From SIRX01 sp965214475 (GTDB lineage Bacteria; Actinomycetota; Rubrobacteria; Rubrobacterales; Rubrobacteraceae), in assembly GCA_965214475.1 (NCBI GenBank), contig OZ243953.1, positions 1,798,001-1,862,000 on the forward strand: DNA of 64,000 nt, in the 5' to 3' direction. The first letter of the stretch is position 1; each line of letters opens with the position of its first letter. The position numbers and the translations under genes were made by a program. The notes under the pieces were generated by a model. It saw nothing but the letters and a program-made list of their open reading frames with translations, was not told the origin of the DNA and did no database searches. Positions 8,123 to 16,477 of the stretch are shown here, piece by piece.

Positions 8123-8299
8123 GTGTCGTGGATCGTGCGAACCAGACTCGTCCCTTGCGAAAAACTAGGGGGCGCACACGAGGATGCGCCTCCGGCGCGG
8201 GCGAACGAGACGCTCCCTGTCACACCCAGGGAACAAGATGTTCGCGAGGCAAGCGAGCTCTTGAAGGTTATTGGCGGCCTCACCCGGATGCGGACCTAG
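8123..8299 (+). CDS. Possible short ORF before the HtrA gene
   Basis: A 58-codon frame with a GTG start inside a stretch (8020-8362) otherwise without genes. Its tail (REQDVREASELLKVIGGLT) looks coding-like, and the frame stays open upstream to a TGA near 8058 without an ATG. It could be a small protein, or the 3' remnant of a broken gene. No homology is recognised and the call is weak. Confidence 0.25.
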   Translation: MSWIVRTRLVPCEKLGGAHEDAPPARANETLPVTPREQDVREASELLKVIGGLTRMRT

Positions 8300-8362
8300 T
8301 CAAGTTCAGAACTAGCCGTTCGTATAGGGTCATCCCGTGCGGGGTGCGGTAAAAACAGTGGC

Positions 8363-9334
8363 ATGGAGATTTTCGAAAACCTGTCAGCCAGCTCACGACT
8401 CGAACAAAGCGAACTCGACGCTTACTCTCGGGCGGTCCGGGAGGTAACAGAGAACCTGGAGCCTGCGGTGATCTCTGTCGGTGCGCCTAACGGGCGAGGT
8501 GGCGGTAGCGGGGTAATCCTTGGGGCCGACAAAGAAACATCTACCGCAGTCACCAATAGCCATGTCGTGCGGGGTATCCGTCAGTCTACAAAAGGCCCGG
8601 GAACCATCGAGGCAACGCTTTCGGACGGCTCTTCCGTTCCGGCTGAAGTCCTGGGCGAAGACCCGCCGAGCGACCTGGCCGTGATCCGCTTCGCCCCAGA
8701 AGATGAGGTTACGGTCGCCACGCTCGGGGAGGCGGAGAATCTGGTAGTCGGGCAACTCGTGGTGGCTATCGGGAACCCGCTGGGATTTCAGCGCAGCGTA
8801 ACGGCCGGGGTGGTGAGCGCCCTGGGACGTTCGATACGGGGTGAGAGCGGACGGCCCATCGAGAACGTCATCCAGACGGACGCCGCGATCAACCCCGGCA
8901 ACTCCGGCGGGCCGCTGGCGGATACCGCCGGAAGGGTCGTCGGCATCAACACGGCCATCATCGGGGGTGCCCAGGGGATAGGGTTTGCGGTGCCGGTCTC
9001 GGCGGCGTTTCGGCGTGTGATCTTCTCTCTCGTAACCGAAGGCCGGGTGCGTCGCGCATACCTCGGTGTCGGCGTCGTGACCCGTCCTGCGCGCGGGAAA
9101 TTCAGTGGCGGAGCGGGTGTCGAAACCGTGGCCCCAAACAGCCCGGCGGAGCGAGCCGGCGTGCGGATTGGGGACGTTATACTGAGTCTCGGGGAACGGC
9201 CCGTAAAATCTACCGACAGCCTGCTAAGCCTGTTGGACGAATCCGCCATCGGACGCGACACTACGCTTACGGTGCTACGCGGCGACCGGGAGCTATCCTT
9301 AAGCGTGAAGCCCCGTGAACAACCCACCGAGTAG
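8363..9334 (+). CDS. HtrA/DegP-type serine protease with PDZ domain, no signal or membrane anchor
   Basis: S1C trypsin-like protease of 323 residues. The catalytic triad is visible as His67 (TNSHVV), Asp104 (PSDLAVI) and Ser181 (NPGNSGGPL). A PDZ domain occupies about residues 220-315, with the carboxylate-binding loop YLGVGV near 233. HtrA proteins degrade misfolded proteins, normally outside the membrane. Here the N-terminus is short and hydrophilic, so as annotated it is cytoplasmic. Either it is a soluble variant or the true start lies in the uncertain upstream sequence. Its 3' end overlaps nothing, but the next gene follows within ten bases. Confidence 0.9.
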   Translation: MEIFENLSASSRLEQSELDAYSRAVREVTENLEPAVISVGAPNGRGGGSGVILGADKETSTAVTNSHVVRGIRQSTKGPGTIEATLSDGSSVPAEVLGEDPPSDLAVIRFAPEDEVTVATLGEAENLVVGQLVVAIGNPLGFQRSVTAGVVSALGRSIRGESGRPIENVIQTDAAINPGNSGGPLADTAGRVVGINTAIIGGAQGIGFAVPVSAAFRRVIFSLVTEGRVRRAYLGVGVVTRPARGKFSGGAGVETVAPNSPAERAGVRIGDVILSLGERPVKSTDSLLSLLDESAIGRDTTLTVLRGDRELSLSVKPREQPTE

Positions 9335-9344
9335 AAGGAGGATC

Positions 9345-9581
9345 ATGCCGGACGTAACACTGATGGTGCAGGATCTAACAGACGCAGAGGACGCCGAGCA
9401 CCTGAAAAGGTCATTGAAGCGACTGGAGTTCGTAAGTGAAGCCAACGCAGACGCGGAGAAAGGTTTGGTAGCCGTCTCTTACGAAGGCGGAGAAGCAGAG
9501 CAAAGTCGTCTAGAGCAGGCCGTAGAAGAAGCAGGATACGACTTCGAGCCTTCGCCCGGAGCCCGCAAGCTGGAAGAGTAA
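9345..9581 (+). CDS. Small HMA-fold-like protein lacking the metal CxxC
   Basis: Protein of 78 residues with a beta-alpha-beta-beta-alpha-beta pattern resembling heavy-metal-associated domains (VTLMVQDLTDAEDAEHLKRSL, then GLVAVSYEGG, then EQAVEEAGYDFEP). It has no cysteine, so it cannot bind metal in the usual CxxC way. The start is set at 9345 by the AAGGAGGATC ribosome site; a longer in-frame start at 9315 would overlap the protease gene. It follows htrA by ten bases and is probably co-transcribed. Confidence 0.7.
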   Translation: MPDVTLMVQDLTDAEDAEHLKRSLKRLEFVSEANADAEKGLVAVSYEGGEAEQSRLEQAVEEAGYDFEPSPGARKLEE

Positions 9582-9582
9582 G

Positions 9583-10284
9583 CTATTTCACCCGCGGTTC
9601 GGTGGAGGGATTCTGACTTGCCTGGCGGGCCTTGTAGTAACCGTAGGCGATAAAAGCCACGGCCCCGACGACGCCGAGTATCCAGCCGATGCTACTGATC
9701 CCACTACCAACAAAATCGTGGATGATCCTGTCTTCCAAGAACATTTCGATTGCGACGTAGACCAGGATGCCGGAGCCCGCGTAGACCAGCCACGGTAGCC
9801 GGTCCATGAGCGACGAAAGTATCTGGCTTCCGTAGATTATGAGCGGGATAGTCAGAAGCAGCCCGAAGACGAGCAGCCACAGGTTCCCGCCGGAAACGCC
9901 TACGAGGGCGACTACATTGTCGAGGGACATGATAACGTCGGCCACGATTATGATCCTTATGGCCCCCCAGAGGCTGGTACTGGCCTCGACGTCGCCGTGT
10001 TCATCCTCCTGAAAAAGTAGCCTCCAGGCGATCCAGATGAGGAGCAAGGCCGCCACCGCTTGTAGGAAAGGTACTAGCAAAAGGTAGGTGACCACGGCGG
10101 CAAAGATCAGACGCAGCCCCACGGCCCCCATCGCACCCCAGAAGATCGCCCGTCGCCGCGTCTTTCCTTCGAGCTGACGCACGGCCAGCGCGATGACGAC
10201 CGCGTTATCACCCGAGAGTATGAGGTCGATGCCGAGCACGCCCAGAAACCTGAGCAAAATCTCCGCGCTTAGAAACTCCGGCAA
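9583..10284 (-). CDS. TerC/YjbE-family integral membrane protein
   Basis: Protein of 233 residues with seven or so membrane helices and the TerC signatures DLILSGDNAVVIALAVR (about 20-36) and DVIMSLDNVVALVGVSG (about 115-131), whose acidic residues lie in the membrane. Members export manganese (Alx, MeeF/MeeY) or confer tellurite resistance. It starts with TTG behind AAGGAGAT. The gene ends one base from the end of the converging HMA-like gene. I looked for a yybP-ykoY manganese riboswitch in the 128 bases upstream and did not recognise one. Confidence 0.88.
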   Translation of the reverse strand: MPEFLSAEILLRFLGVLGIDLILSGDNAVVIALAVRQLEGKTRRRAIFWGAMGAVGLRLIFAAVVTYLLLVPFLQAVAALLLIWIAWRLLFQEDEHGDVEASTSLWGAIRIIIVADVIMSLDNVVALVGVSGGNLWLLVFGLLLTIPLIIYGSQILSSLMDRLPWLVYAGSGILVYVAIEMFLEDRIIHDFVGSGISSIGWILGVVGAVAFIAYGYYKARQASQNPSTEPRVK

Positions 10285-10412
10285 AAAATCTCCTTCAAAA
10301 TACTAACTAATGCCCCCCACCCGAAACCGCTTTGCTCATCTCGTAGGGGAAGGTTCGGTGCCGTCCAACTAGCGACGCTTATCTTATCAGGGAAGCTTCA
10401 CGACTATCGTGG

Positions 10413-11426
10413 CTACAGGATCGTTACGACCGCCGCGACAAGGAAGACCAGGTACATAAACCCGCCGGCTATCAGGTACAGCGCCCGCATCGACTGTTTA
10501 CTGCGGAGCAGCAAGTAGAAAGCACCGCCGGAGATTAAAGCTATAACCACCGCGATAATGCTGATGGCATTCAATCTCCACGGCGTGAAGATCAAACCTA
10601 GCGTAACCGGTATCGTGCTCTGAAAGACCATGGCCCCGGTAATATTGCCGAGCGCCAGGACGTCTTTGTCATCCCTTACCCAGATAATAGAGTTGAATTT
10701 CTCCGGCAACTCCGTCGCCAGGGGCGCCAATACCAGCGCGATTAGCCCCGCCGGTATGCCGAGGGATTCTGAACCATGTTCCACGGCGTCCACGAAGAAG
10801 TGTGCGCCGGTAGCCATCATCGCCAGAGAACCCAGGACCTGAACGACCACGGCCCAGGTGGGCGGCGCGGAGTCGAAAGGCCATACGTAGAGGCTCTCCG
10901 GCACCTCTTCCAAATCCTCACCCTCAGAGGTCAAATGCTCCCACACGTAGTAGCCATAAGCCGCTATAAGGGCTATTCCCAGGATGATCTTCACGAAGTA
11001 CGGCAACACCACGATGCCTGCACCGGCCGCCACGGTAAAGCATATGAGGAAGTATTTGGTGTCATGGCCGGTTACGTTCCGGTCGATGGTCACCTCCCGG
11101 CCGTTCTCCCGCCGGCCGCTAAAGCCGAGCACCGAGGCCCCTACCACGAACATCGCGAGCGTGGTGAGCAAAAACGGGGCGCCGAGGATAGCCCCGATAC
11201 TGATGTCACCCGCAGACTGCGGGTCGCGGCCCAGAAAAAGGGCCCCGAAGATGGCGACCACCGGGATCATGGTCTCCGGCAAAGCCGTCCCAACGGCCGC
11301 AAGGATACTTCCAACCGAACCGCTTCCCATCTCCAGCCGCTCGCCGAGTATTTCGACCGCGTTGGTAAAAAGAACGGCGGCCCCCAGAATGGCAGCCAGC
11401 GAGAGAAGCAATTCTATTATCGTCAC
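10413..11426 (-). CDS. Sodium/calcium exchanger-family membrane protein
   Basis: Integral membrane protein of 337 residues with about ten helices in two half-repeats. The first alpha repeat reads GSVGSILAAVGTALPETMIPVVAI (about 36-59) and the second GLIALVLAPLATELPEKFNSI (about 220-240), both with the conserved acidic residue. This is the CaCA cation/calcium exchanger fold, here with a ChaA/YrbG-like pattern. The start is set at the GTG at 11426, which follows AAGGA with good spacing; an earlier in-frame start would add a hydrophilic arginine-rich segment and overlap the larB side. The transported ion is not determined. Confidence 0.87.
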   Translation of the reverse strand: MTIIELLLSLAAILGAAVLFTNAVEILGERLEMGSGSVGSILAAVGTALPETMIPVVAIFGALFLGRDPQSAGDISIGAILGAPFLLTTLAMFVVGASVLGFSGRRENGREVTIDRNVTGHDTKYFLICFTVAAGAGIVVLPYFVKIILGIALIAAYGYYVWEHLTSEGEDLEEVPESLYVWPFDSAPPTWAVVVQVLGSLAMMATGAHFFVDAVEHGSESLGIPAGLIALVLAPLATELPEKFNSIIWVRDDKDVLALGNITGAMVFQSTIPVTLGLIFTPWRLNAISIIAVVIALISGGAFYLLLRSKQSMRALYLIAGGFMYLVFLVAAVVTIL

Positions 11427-11521
11427 CGTCGTCCTTCTTTCCGCAGGCCGCTGCAAACCCGAACGTGCTAGATTTACCCGTTGACGAAGCAACTACACCA
11501 GAGAGAAAGCGAACCGGCACC

Positions 11522-12331
11522 ATGCAGCATCTCGATCCACCAGGCAACCTTGAGGAGACCCTGGAAGCCGTCTCTAAAGGCACCCTGTCTCCCGAGTCTG
11601 CTGCCGTACATCTGCAAACCGGGGAAGTACGCTACCTGGACGAATTCGCCGTCCTAGATGCCGGACGCTCAGGCCGCAAAGGTGTCCCTGAGGTCGTCTA
11701 CGCTGCCGGCAAGACCCCGACCCAAGTCGCAGGGATCTGCGTCACGCTCCTGAAGTCCGGTGGACGTGTGATCGTCAGCCGCCACGCCCCCGAACACGAA
11801 GCGGAGATCCGACAAGCCCTACCCGAAGTACCACTGTGTCCCGCCGGGCGCTCGCTCGTCGTCGGCCACGGAGACCCCGAACCATCCGGGGGGCGTCTCG
11901 GGGCCCTCTCCGGGGGCACCTCCGACCTGCCGGCGCTGGACGAAGCCCTCGCGGTAGCCCGAGAGATGGGCGTCTCGACAAGAAGCTTTCCCGACGTAGG
12001 CGTGGCGGGTATCCACCGGCTCGCCGCCCCCCTGAAAGAGCTGGAAGCCTTCGACCCGGACTGCCTCATAGTGGCCGCCGGGATGGAGGGCGCGCTGCCC
12101 AGCGTAGTCTCCGGGCTCGTGAGCATGCCCGTAATAGGACTCCCAACGTCTACCGGCTACGGCCTGGGAGGTGACGGCACCGCCGCCATCCTCGGCATGC
12201 TCCAGACTTGCTCTCCGGGTCTCTCGGTCGTCAACATAGACAACGGCGTCGGTGCCGGGGCCACCGCAGCCCTCATAGCCAACCGCGCCGCCGCAGCTCG
12301 AGCCCGTAGAAACGGTCCGGGCTCCGACTAA
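11522..12331 (+). CDS. larB: Pyridinium-3,5-biscarboxylate mononucleotide synthase LarB
   Basis: Protein of 269 residues matching LarB, which carboxylates and hydrolyses nicotinic acid adenine dinucleotide in the first step of nickel-pincer cofactor synthesis. The C-terminal PurE-like domain is clear: VVAAGMEGALPSVVSGL, GLPTSTGYG, then NIDNGVGAGATAAL near the end. ATG 11522 is preferred; a GTG at 11465 would extend it. larC, larE and a lactate racemase homolog are not in the window. thpR follows by eight bases, so the two form a small operon. Confidence 0.9.
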   Translation: MQHLDPPGNLEETLEAVSKGTLSPESAAVHLQTGEVRYLDEFAVLDAGRSGRKGVPEVVYAAGKTPTQVAGICVTLLKSGGRVIVSRHAPEHEAEIRQALPEVPLCPAGRSLVVGHGDPEPSGGRLGALSGGTSDLPALDEALAVAREMGVSTRSFPDVGVAGIHRLAAPLKELEAFDPDCLIVAAGMEGALPSVVSGLVSMPVIGLPTSTGYGLGGDGTAAILGMLQTCSPGLSVVNIDNGVGAGATAALIANRAAAARARRNGPGSD

Positions 12332-12339
12332 CCCATCCC

Positions 12340-12885
12340 TTGCGAGTCTTTGTCGCCATCTTCCCGCCGCCCGAAGTCCAGGACACGCTGCTCCACGCCG
12401 CGCAAGCCGCCCCGGTGAGCGGCAACGTCCGATGGGTTCGCCGAGAAAATGTCCACCTGACATTGAAATTTCTAGGCGCCGTAGAGCCGGACAGCTTAGA
12501 AAGAGTTCGAGACGCCCTCGGTCAAGTAGCCGAACGTCATGAGGTTTTCCGCATACAGCCCTCTGGGTTAGGGGCTTTTCCTTCCGAGGAGAAAGCCCGC
12601 GTGCTGTGGTCCGGCGTAAATGAAGGTTCGGCCGCCCTCTCGAATCTGGTCGCAGACGTCGAGGAAGTGTTGGAGCCCCTGGGATTCGGGCGCGAGAAGA
12701 GACTCTACGAACCCCACGTAACGCTCGGAAGGGTACGTGGAAAACCGGCAAGGCTGCCGGACGGGGTCGATGTTTGGGCCCCGGTGTTTACGGCCCGACG
12801 GTTGGATCTCGTAGAAAGCCTACTCGGTGCGAACGGTGCTACGTACAAGAAGCTAGAGAGCTATCCCTTGTCCGGGGGATCCTAG
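12340..12885 (+). CDS. thpR: RNA 2',3'-cyclic phosphodiesterase ThpR
   Basis: 2H phosphoesterase of 181 residues with the two HxT motifs His39-Leu-Thr and His126-Val-Thr, and the usual RVFVAIFPP start and FGREKRLYEPHVTLGR segment. The family opens 2',3'-cyclic phosphates on RNA ends and can ligate tRNA halves in vitro. It uses a TTG start eight bases after larB. Confidence 0.9.
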   Translation: MRVFVAIFPPPEVQDTLLHAAQAAPVSGNVRWVRRENVHLTLKFLGAVEPDSLERVRDALGQVAERHEVFRIQPSGLGAFPSEEKARVLWSGVNEGSAALSNLVADVEEVLEPLGFGREKRLYEPHVTLGRVRGKPARLPDGVDVWAPVFTARRLDLVESLLGANGATYKKLESYPLSGGS

Positions 12886-12895
12886 AAGGAAACCC

Positions 12896-12985
12896 TCAGA
12901 TCGAAAACAGAGGTCCGATAGCCATAACGATAAAGAGGAGTATCAGGATCACCGCGACCATCATTATGAAATTACTCCCGTTCAT
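12896..12985 (-). CDS. 29-residue single-helix membrane peptide
   Basis: A very short open frame coding for MNGSNFIMMVAVILILLFIV followed by MAIGPLFSI. It is preceded by AAAGGTG at ribosome-site distance, and the 29 residues form one uninterrupted membrane helix with a short polar N-terminus. Such hydrophobic micro-proteins are usually missed by gene callers. It lies alone between thpR (plus) and the 13063 gene (minus). Codon use and the ribosome site support it; no family is recognised. Confidence 0.55.
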   Translation of the reverse strand: MNGSNFIMMVAVILILLFIVMAIGPLFSI

Positions 12986-13062
12986 CAGACCGCACCTTTC
13001 GAGAAGTTTCCATTACGGGGCCAATTCTAGCCCCTGCCTGCCAGGGCCGCCAGCGAGAGCGC

Positions 13063-13596
13063 CTAAAGTTCGTTGGCATAGAATACCCGCCTCGCTAAAG
13101 CGGGGCCTGCCCCTAGCTTAGCCTCACGTCCCTCGTGAAACTCCAGAACCTTCTCAGCCACCAGTCGTACCACAGGGTCCGAGTGTGACTTCTGGTCCAT
13201 AATCTCACCCTCGGAAGCTTCTAAGAAAAGGCGTTCTAAGCACCAAACAGGCCTCGGCTCCTTGTAGAAAAGCCGGCACTCATAGAAACCACTCACGTCA
13301 TCATGTACCACCAAGAGCATCTCCGGCTTCAACGCCGCCTGCGGGACGTCCTGCAACTCGTACATGAGCTTCCGGCGTCGGTAAACCTCCTGCTGACTCT
13401 CCTCGCGCGCGATCTCGACAAACTCGTCACCCTCGACCAGTAGATAAGCCTTGTCTCTCAGAATTTCGGCCTCTCGCACCCACCGCTCGACTCCGGTAGC
13501 ATCCAGCATCTCTTCGCAAACCGGGCATACGTACTTCAGGCTTGAGGTGATCCGCAAACCTTTTAAATGCGCGCATTTCTCTACTTCACTCACCAT
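13063..13596 (-). CDS. Hypothetical protein with a cysteine-rich N-terminus
   Basis: Soluble protein of 177 residues. Residues 8-27 hold C-A-H followed by CPVC, which could bind zinc. The rest is mixed alpha/beta with many charged residues and no membrane segment. No known family is recognised. It may be a two-gene transcript with the 29-residue peptide gene downstream (gap 77 bases). Confidence 0.65.
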   Translation of the reverse strand: MVSEVEKCAHLKGLRITSSLKYVCPVCEEMLDATGVERWVREAEILRDKAYLLVEGDEFVEIAREESQQEVYRRRKLMYELQDVPQAALKPEMLLVVHDDVSGFYECRLFYKEPRPVWCLERLFLEASEGEIMDQKSHSDPVVRLVAEKVLEFHEGREAKLGAGPALARRVFYANEL

Positions 13597-13951
13597 CTTG
13601 TTTTTATTCTAACCGGTTCCCCGCAGAAAGTGAACTTGCACCGCAATGCAACATCAGACTACACTTCTACTACAAGTTTACACCGAACAAGCTGGGGTCC
13701 TTCAGGATGATTTCGGATCTTTTCATTGGTCTTGTCTGCAAGTGATCTTCCTGCAATACCTCTCTTACCGGGACGCGTCTTGATCTCTGGAATAAAGAAA
13801 CTCTCTCATAACTGGCACTCAACTAAAGATGCTTTTACCTGCAACTGGCGATTTTCTTCAAAGATACACCAACCTAAAGTATAACTTTAGCGTAGTGCTC
13901 TTTTCAGTACAGGAGCGCCGAAACTTCAGTGCTGGTATTCTCAGTTGGGCT
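13597..13951. other. Intergenic stretch of lower GC
   Basis: About 350 bases, clearly AT-richer than the surroundings, between divergent genes. I see no open frame with coding character, no repeat and no RNA gene. It probably holds the promoters of both neighbours. Confidence 0.4.
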
Positions 13952-14848
13952 ATGAAGACGAGCGTTGCACATTTAATTCTGAATCCGGCGGCGAACAAGG
14001 GACGAGGCGCGCCGAGCCGGGTAGAGATCTCGGGTTTTCTGGCCGGGCGAGGTATCCGCCCAACGTGGCACATTACGGAGAGACAAGGACATGCCACGGA
14101 AATTGTAGGGGACCTGCCGGGCGACGCGTTGGCCGTGGCAGTCGGGGGTGACGGCACGGTGCGCGAGGTAGCGGCGGCCTGTGCCGGCACGGCACGGACC
14201 CTCGGGGTGCTGCCGGTCGGCAGCGGAAACGACTACGTCAAAGCGTTGGGGATCGGCACGAACGTCCGTCGGGCGTTGGAAATTCTGGCATCGGGTAAGG
14301 TACGTACCGTAGATGCGGGTGAGGCCAACGGCTTGAAATTCAACAACGGTCTAGGCATCGGTTTCGACGCGAAAGTAGCGGCGGGGGTTGCGGAAGCCCC
14401 AGCGTACCTCGGCGGGGTTGGGAGGTATATGTGGTCGGTGGGTCGTCTCCTCTGGAACTTTCGTTGCCACGACACTGTACTGAAGCTGGATGGCAAGCGA
14501 ATTGTAGAATCGAAGACCATCCTGGTAGCGGCGGCACTCGGGACTACTTATGGGGCGCGGTTTCGTCTGGCGCCAAGGGCTGTTTTGGACGACGGACTTT
14601 TCGACGTGGTGTGGTCTGAAGAAGTAAGTCGGGTGGACGTACTAAAGCTCATACCCCGCGCTTTCGGGAGTACCCTGCTGGAACATCCGAAAGTACACAT
14701 GGCGCGGGCGCGAGAGGTCGAAGTGACGTTGGCCGAAGAGGTGTCGGCGCACGTAGACGGGGAGATCCTGGAGCCCACCCGCAACTTCCACGCACGGGTC
14801 CTCCCGGGGGCTCTGCGGGTAGTGGCCCCGACACCCGGGCTCGGTTAG
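13952..14848 (+). CDS. Diacylglycerol/lipid kinase of the YegS/DagK family
   Basis: Protein of 298 residues with a DAGK catalytic domain. It opens with HLILNPAANKGRG, then the nucleotide loop VGGDGTVREVA (about 65-74) and PVGSGNDYVKALG (about 88-100); the C-terminal beta-sandwich ends in VSAHVDGEIL. It phosphorylates diacylglycerol or another lipid. The start is placed at 13952 because the family begins here; an upstream in-frame ATG at 13829 adds 41 residues without family similarity. Confidence 0.88.
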   Translation: MKTSVAHLILNPAANKGRGAPSRVEISGFLAGRGIRPTWHITERQGHATEIVGDLPGDALAVAVGGDGTVREVAAACAGTARTLGVLPVGSGNDYVKALGIGTNVRRALEILASGKVRTVDAGEANGLKFNNGLGIGFDAKVAAGVAEAPAYLGGVGRYMWSVGRLLWNFRCHDTVLKLDGKRIVESKTILVAAALGTTYGARFRLAPRAVLDDGLFDVVWSEEVSRVDVLKLIPRAFGSTLLEHPKVHMARAREVEVTLAEEVSAHVDGEILEPTRNFHARVLPGALRVVAPTPGLG

Positions 14849-14886
14849 CATGTGTGACCATATGGTCTGAGAGAGGAGGTTTTTCG

Positions 14887-15111
14887 ATGGGTATGCCTGG
14901 GCCAGTAGAACTCTTGATCTTGTTCGTTTTGCTGCTCGTTGCGGGAATAGTTGTCCTGGTGTTTCTCGTAAGTGGTAGAAAAGGCTCCGATAGTAATGGT
15001 GCGGGGTCCGAAGGCCAAGACGCGCGACAGCTACTCGACGAACGCTACGTTCGGGGCGAGCTTGGGCGCGACGAGTACCAGCAGATGCGGGAAGACATAG
15101 AGGCCGAGTAG
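14887..15111 (+). CDS. SHOCT-domain small membrane protein
   Basis: Protein of 74 residues. One membrane helix (about 8-29) is followed by a polar linker and a SHOCT motif (QLLDERYVRGELGRDEYQ, about 46-63), a short oligomerisation motif common at the ends of actinobacterial membrane proteins. The start at 14887 has a strong GAGGAGG site. Function unknown. Confidence 0.75.
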   Translation: MGMPGPVELLILFVLLLVAGIVVLVFLVSGRKGSDSNGAGSEGQDARQLLDERYVRGELGRDEYQQMREDIEAE

Positions 15112-15227
15112 GCTTCGCCCGGCTACTATAAGGGTATATTCTGTGGTAAAACCCGGTCCTTGCATCAAGAAGTGATGGTGCAGGTGGCGAGTACGGTACG
15201 ACTTGTAAACATCAGAGGTAGGGTGAA

Positions 15228-16094
15228 ATGAGAGCTTTTGTATTTCCAGGACAGGGTGGCGCGGTTGCGGAGCCGGCAGAGGAATTGCTGCCCGGCATTC
15301 GCCGCATAGTCGGCGAGCGTGTGCCGGATCAGGTGAAGTTCTTTGCCCGCGCGGCCCAGGACGCCGACGAGAGCCGGAACCTGGACGTACGGCCCGACGT
15401 GGTGGCCGGTCATTCCCTCGGCGAGTACGGCGCGGCCTATGCCGCCGGTTGCTTCGATTTCGAGACCGGACTCTGGCTCGTCGCCCGTCGGGATCAGTTC
15501 CTGGCAGAGGCCGCCGAAAATACCCCCGGCGGAATGGTAGCCATCTTGAAGGCGGACCCGGAAGAGGTAGAGAAAGCGACTGAAGAGACCGGTGGTTCAG
15601 TGGTCGCCAACTACAACACGCCGCGCCAGACGGTTATCTCCGGCCTTCGGGGAGCACTCGGGGACGCGGTATCGAAGATAAGGGGACGCAAGATTCCGCT
15701 AAACGTTTCCTTTGCGGCCCACTCGCCCTACGTGGCCGCAGCCGGGGAGAGGATGCGCGATATTCTGGATTCAGTAGAGTTCCACCGGCCCGAGATGCCA
15801 TTCGTTAGCGCCGTGGACGGTAGAGTTCTAGACAGTGCCGATGCCGTCAAAGACGCCCTGAAGAGCCAGATGGAAGCCCCGGTACGTTGGGTGAGGGTGG
15901 TCGATACTTTGGCCCGCATGCGGGTGGAAGAGTGGGTCGAACTTGGTGGTGGTGGCGTCCTGACCCGGATGCTAAAAGACTTCGAGGTTTCTTTGAAAGG
16001 TATTACCTTCGAAGATTTGCGGAGCCGCATCTCTCAACAGGCCCAAAGCCTTCTCCCGGGCAACCCTGGAGAAGAGCAATCGCCCCAAAGCTAG
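15228..16094 (+). CDS. fabD: Malonyl-CoA:ACP transacylase-like protein (FabD)
   Basis: Acyltransferase of 288 residues. It opens with AFVFPGQGG; the nucleophile is Ser63 in AGHSLGEYGAA and the catalytic His is 165 in AAHSPYV. The middle arginine region reads LWLVARRDQFL. It should transfer malonyl from CoA to acyl carrier protein for fatty-acid or polyketide synthesis. No other fab gene and no ACP is nearby, so it may be the sole housekeeping copy placed apart or a specialised paralog. A HAD-like gene follows one base after its stop. Confidence 0.88.
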   Translation: MRAFVFPGQGGAVAEPAEELLPGIRRIVGERVPDQVKFFARAAQDADESRNLDVRPDVVAGHSLGEYGAAYAAGCFDFETGLWLVARRDQFLAEAAENTPGGMVAILKADPEEVEKATEETGGSVVANYNTPRQTVISGLRGALGDAVSKIRGRKIPLNVSFAAHSPYVAAAGERMRDILDSVEFHRPEMPFVSAVDGRVLDSADAVKDALKSQMEAPVRWVRVVDTLARMRVEEWVELGGGGVLTRMLKDFEVSLKGITFEDLRSRISQQAQSLLPGNPGEEQSPQS

Positions 16095-16095
16095 A

Positions 16096-16434
16096 TTGAA
16101 CGTCTTTTTCGACGTCCAGGGGACTCTCGTTTCCGGCGGCAGCCCTCGCCCCCACGCCCGGGAAGTATTTCAGGAGATCGAAGCGTTAGGACACCACGTT
16201 TACCTGTGGTCCAGCGGCGGCAGCGCCTACTGCGCCCAGGCCGCAATGCTCCTCGACCTGGAAGACATCGCCTACGGTTACTTCAGCAAGTCCGGCCCGG
16301 TACCGGTTGCGGTGGATTTCGCCGTGGATGATTATCCGGATCTCGTGCACGAACACGGCGGCCATCACATAGCCGCATTCGACGGCGACCCGGACGATAA
16401 AGAACTGTGGAAAGTCGTAGACAAGCTCAAGTAG
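16096..16434 (+). CDS. Small HAD-like hydrolase
   Basis: Protein of 112 residues with a reduced HAD fold: DVQGTLVSGG as motif I (the DxxGT pattern, the second aspartate replaced by Gln), WSSGGSAYC as motif II and AVDDYPDLV as motif III/IV. The missing second aspartate of motif I suggests weak or no phosphatase activity. TTG start one base after the fabD stop, so it is coupled to fabD. Confidence 0.7.
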   Translation: MNVFFDVQGTLVSGGSPRPHAREVFQEIEALGHHVYLWSSGGSAYCAQAAMLLDLEDIAYGYFSKSGPVPVAVDFAVDDYPDLVHEHGGHHIAAFDGDPDDKELWKVVDKLK

Positions 16435-16477
16435 AAAGCAAACCCGGCAACCTCGCCGACACTTTCATCTTTGTTGC

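Noticed and set aside
10285..10412. yybP-ykoY manganese riboswitch before the TerC gene
   Set aside because: TerC genes often have it, but the conserved loops were not recognisable in the minus-strand leader; only an ordinary AAGGAGAT ribosome site is clear.
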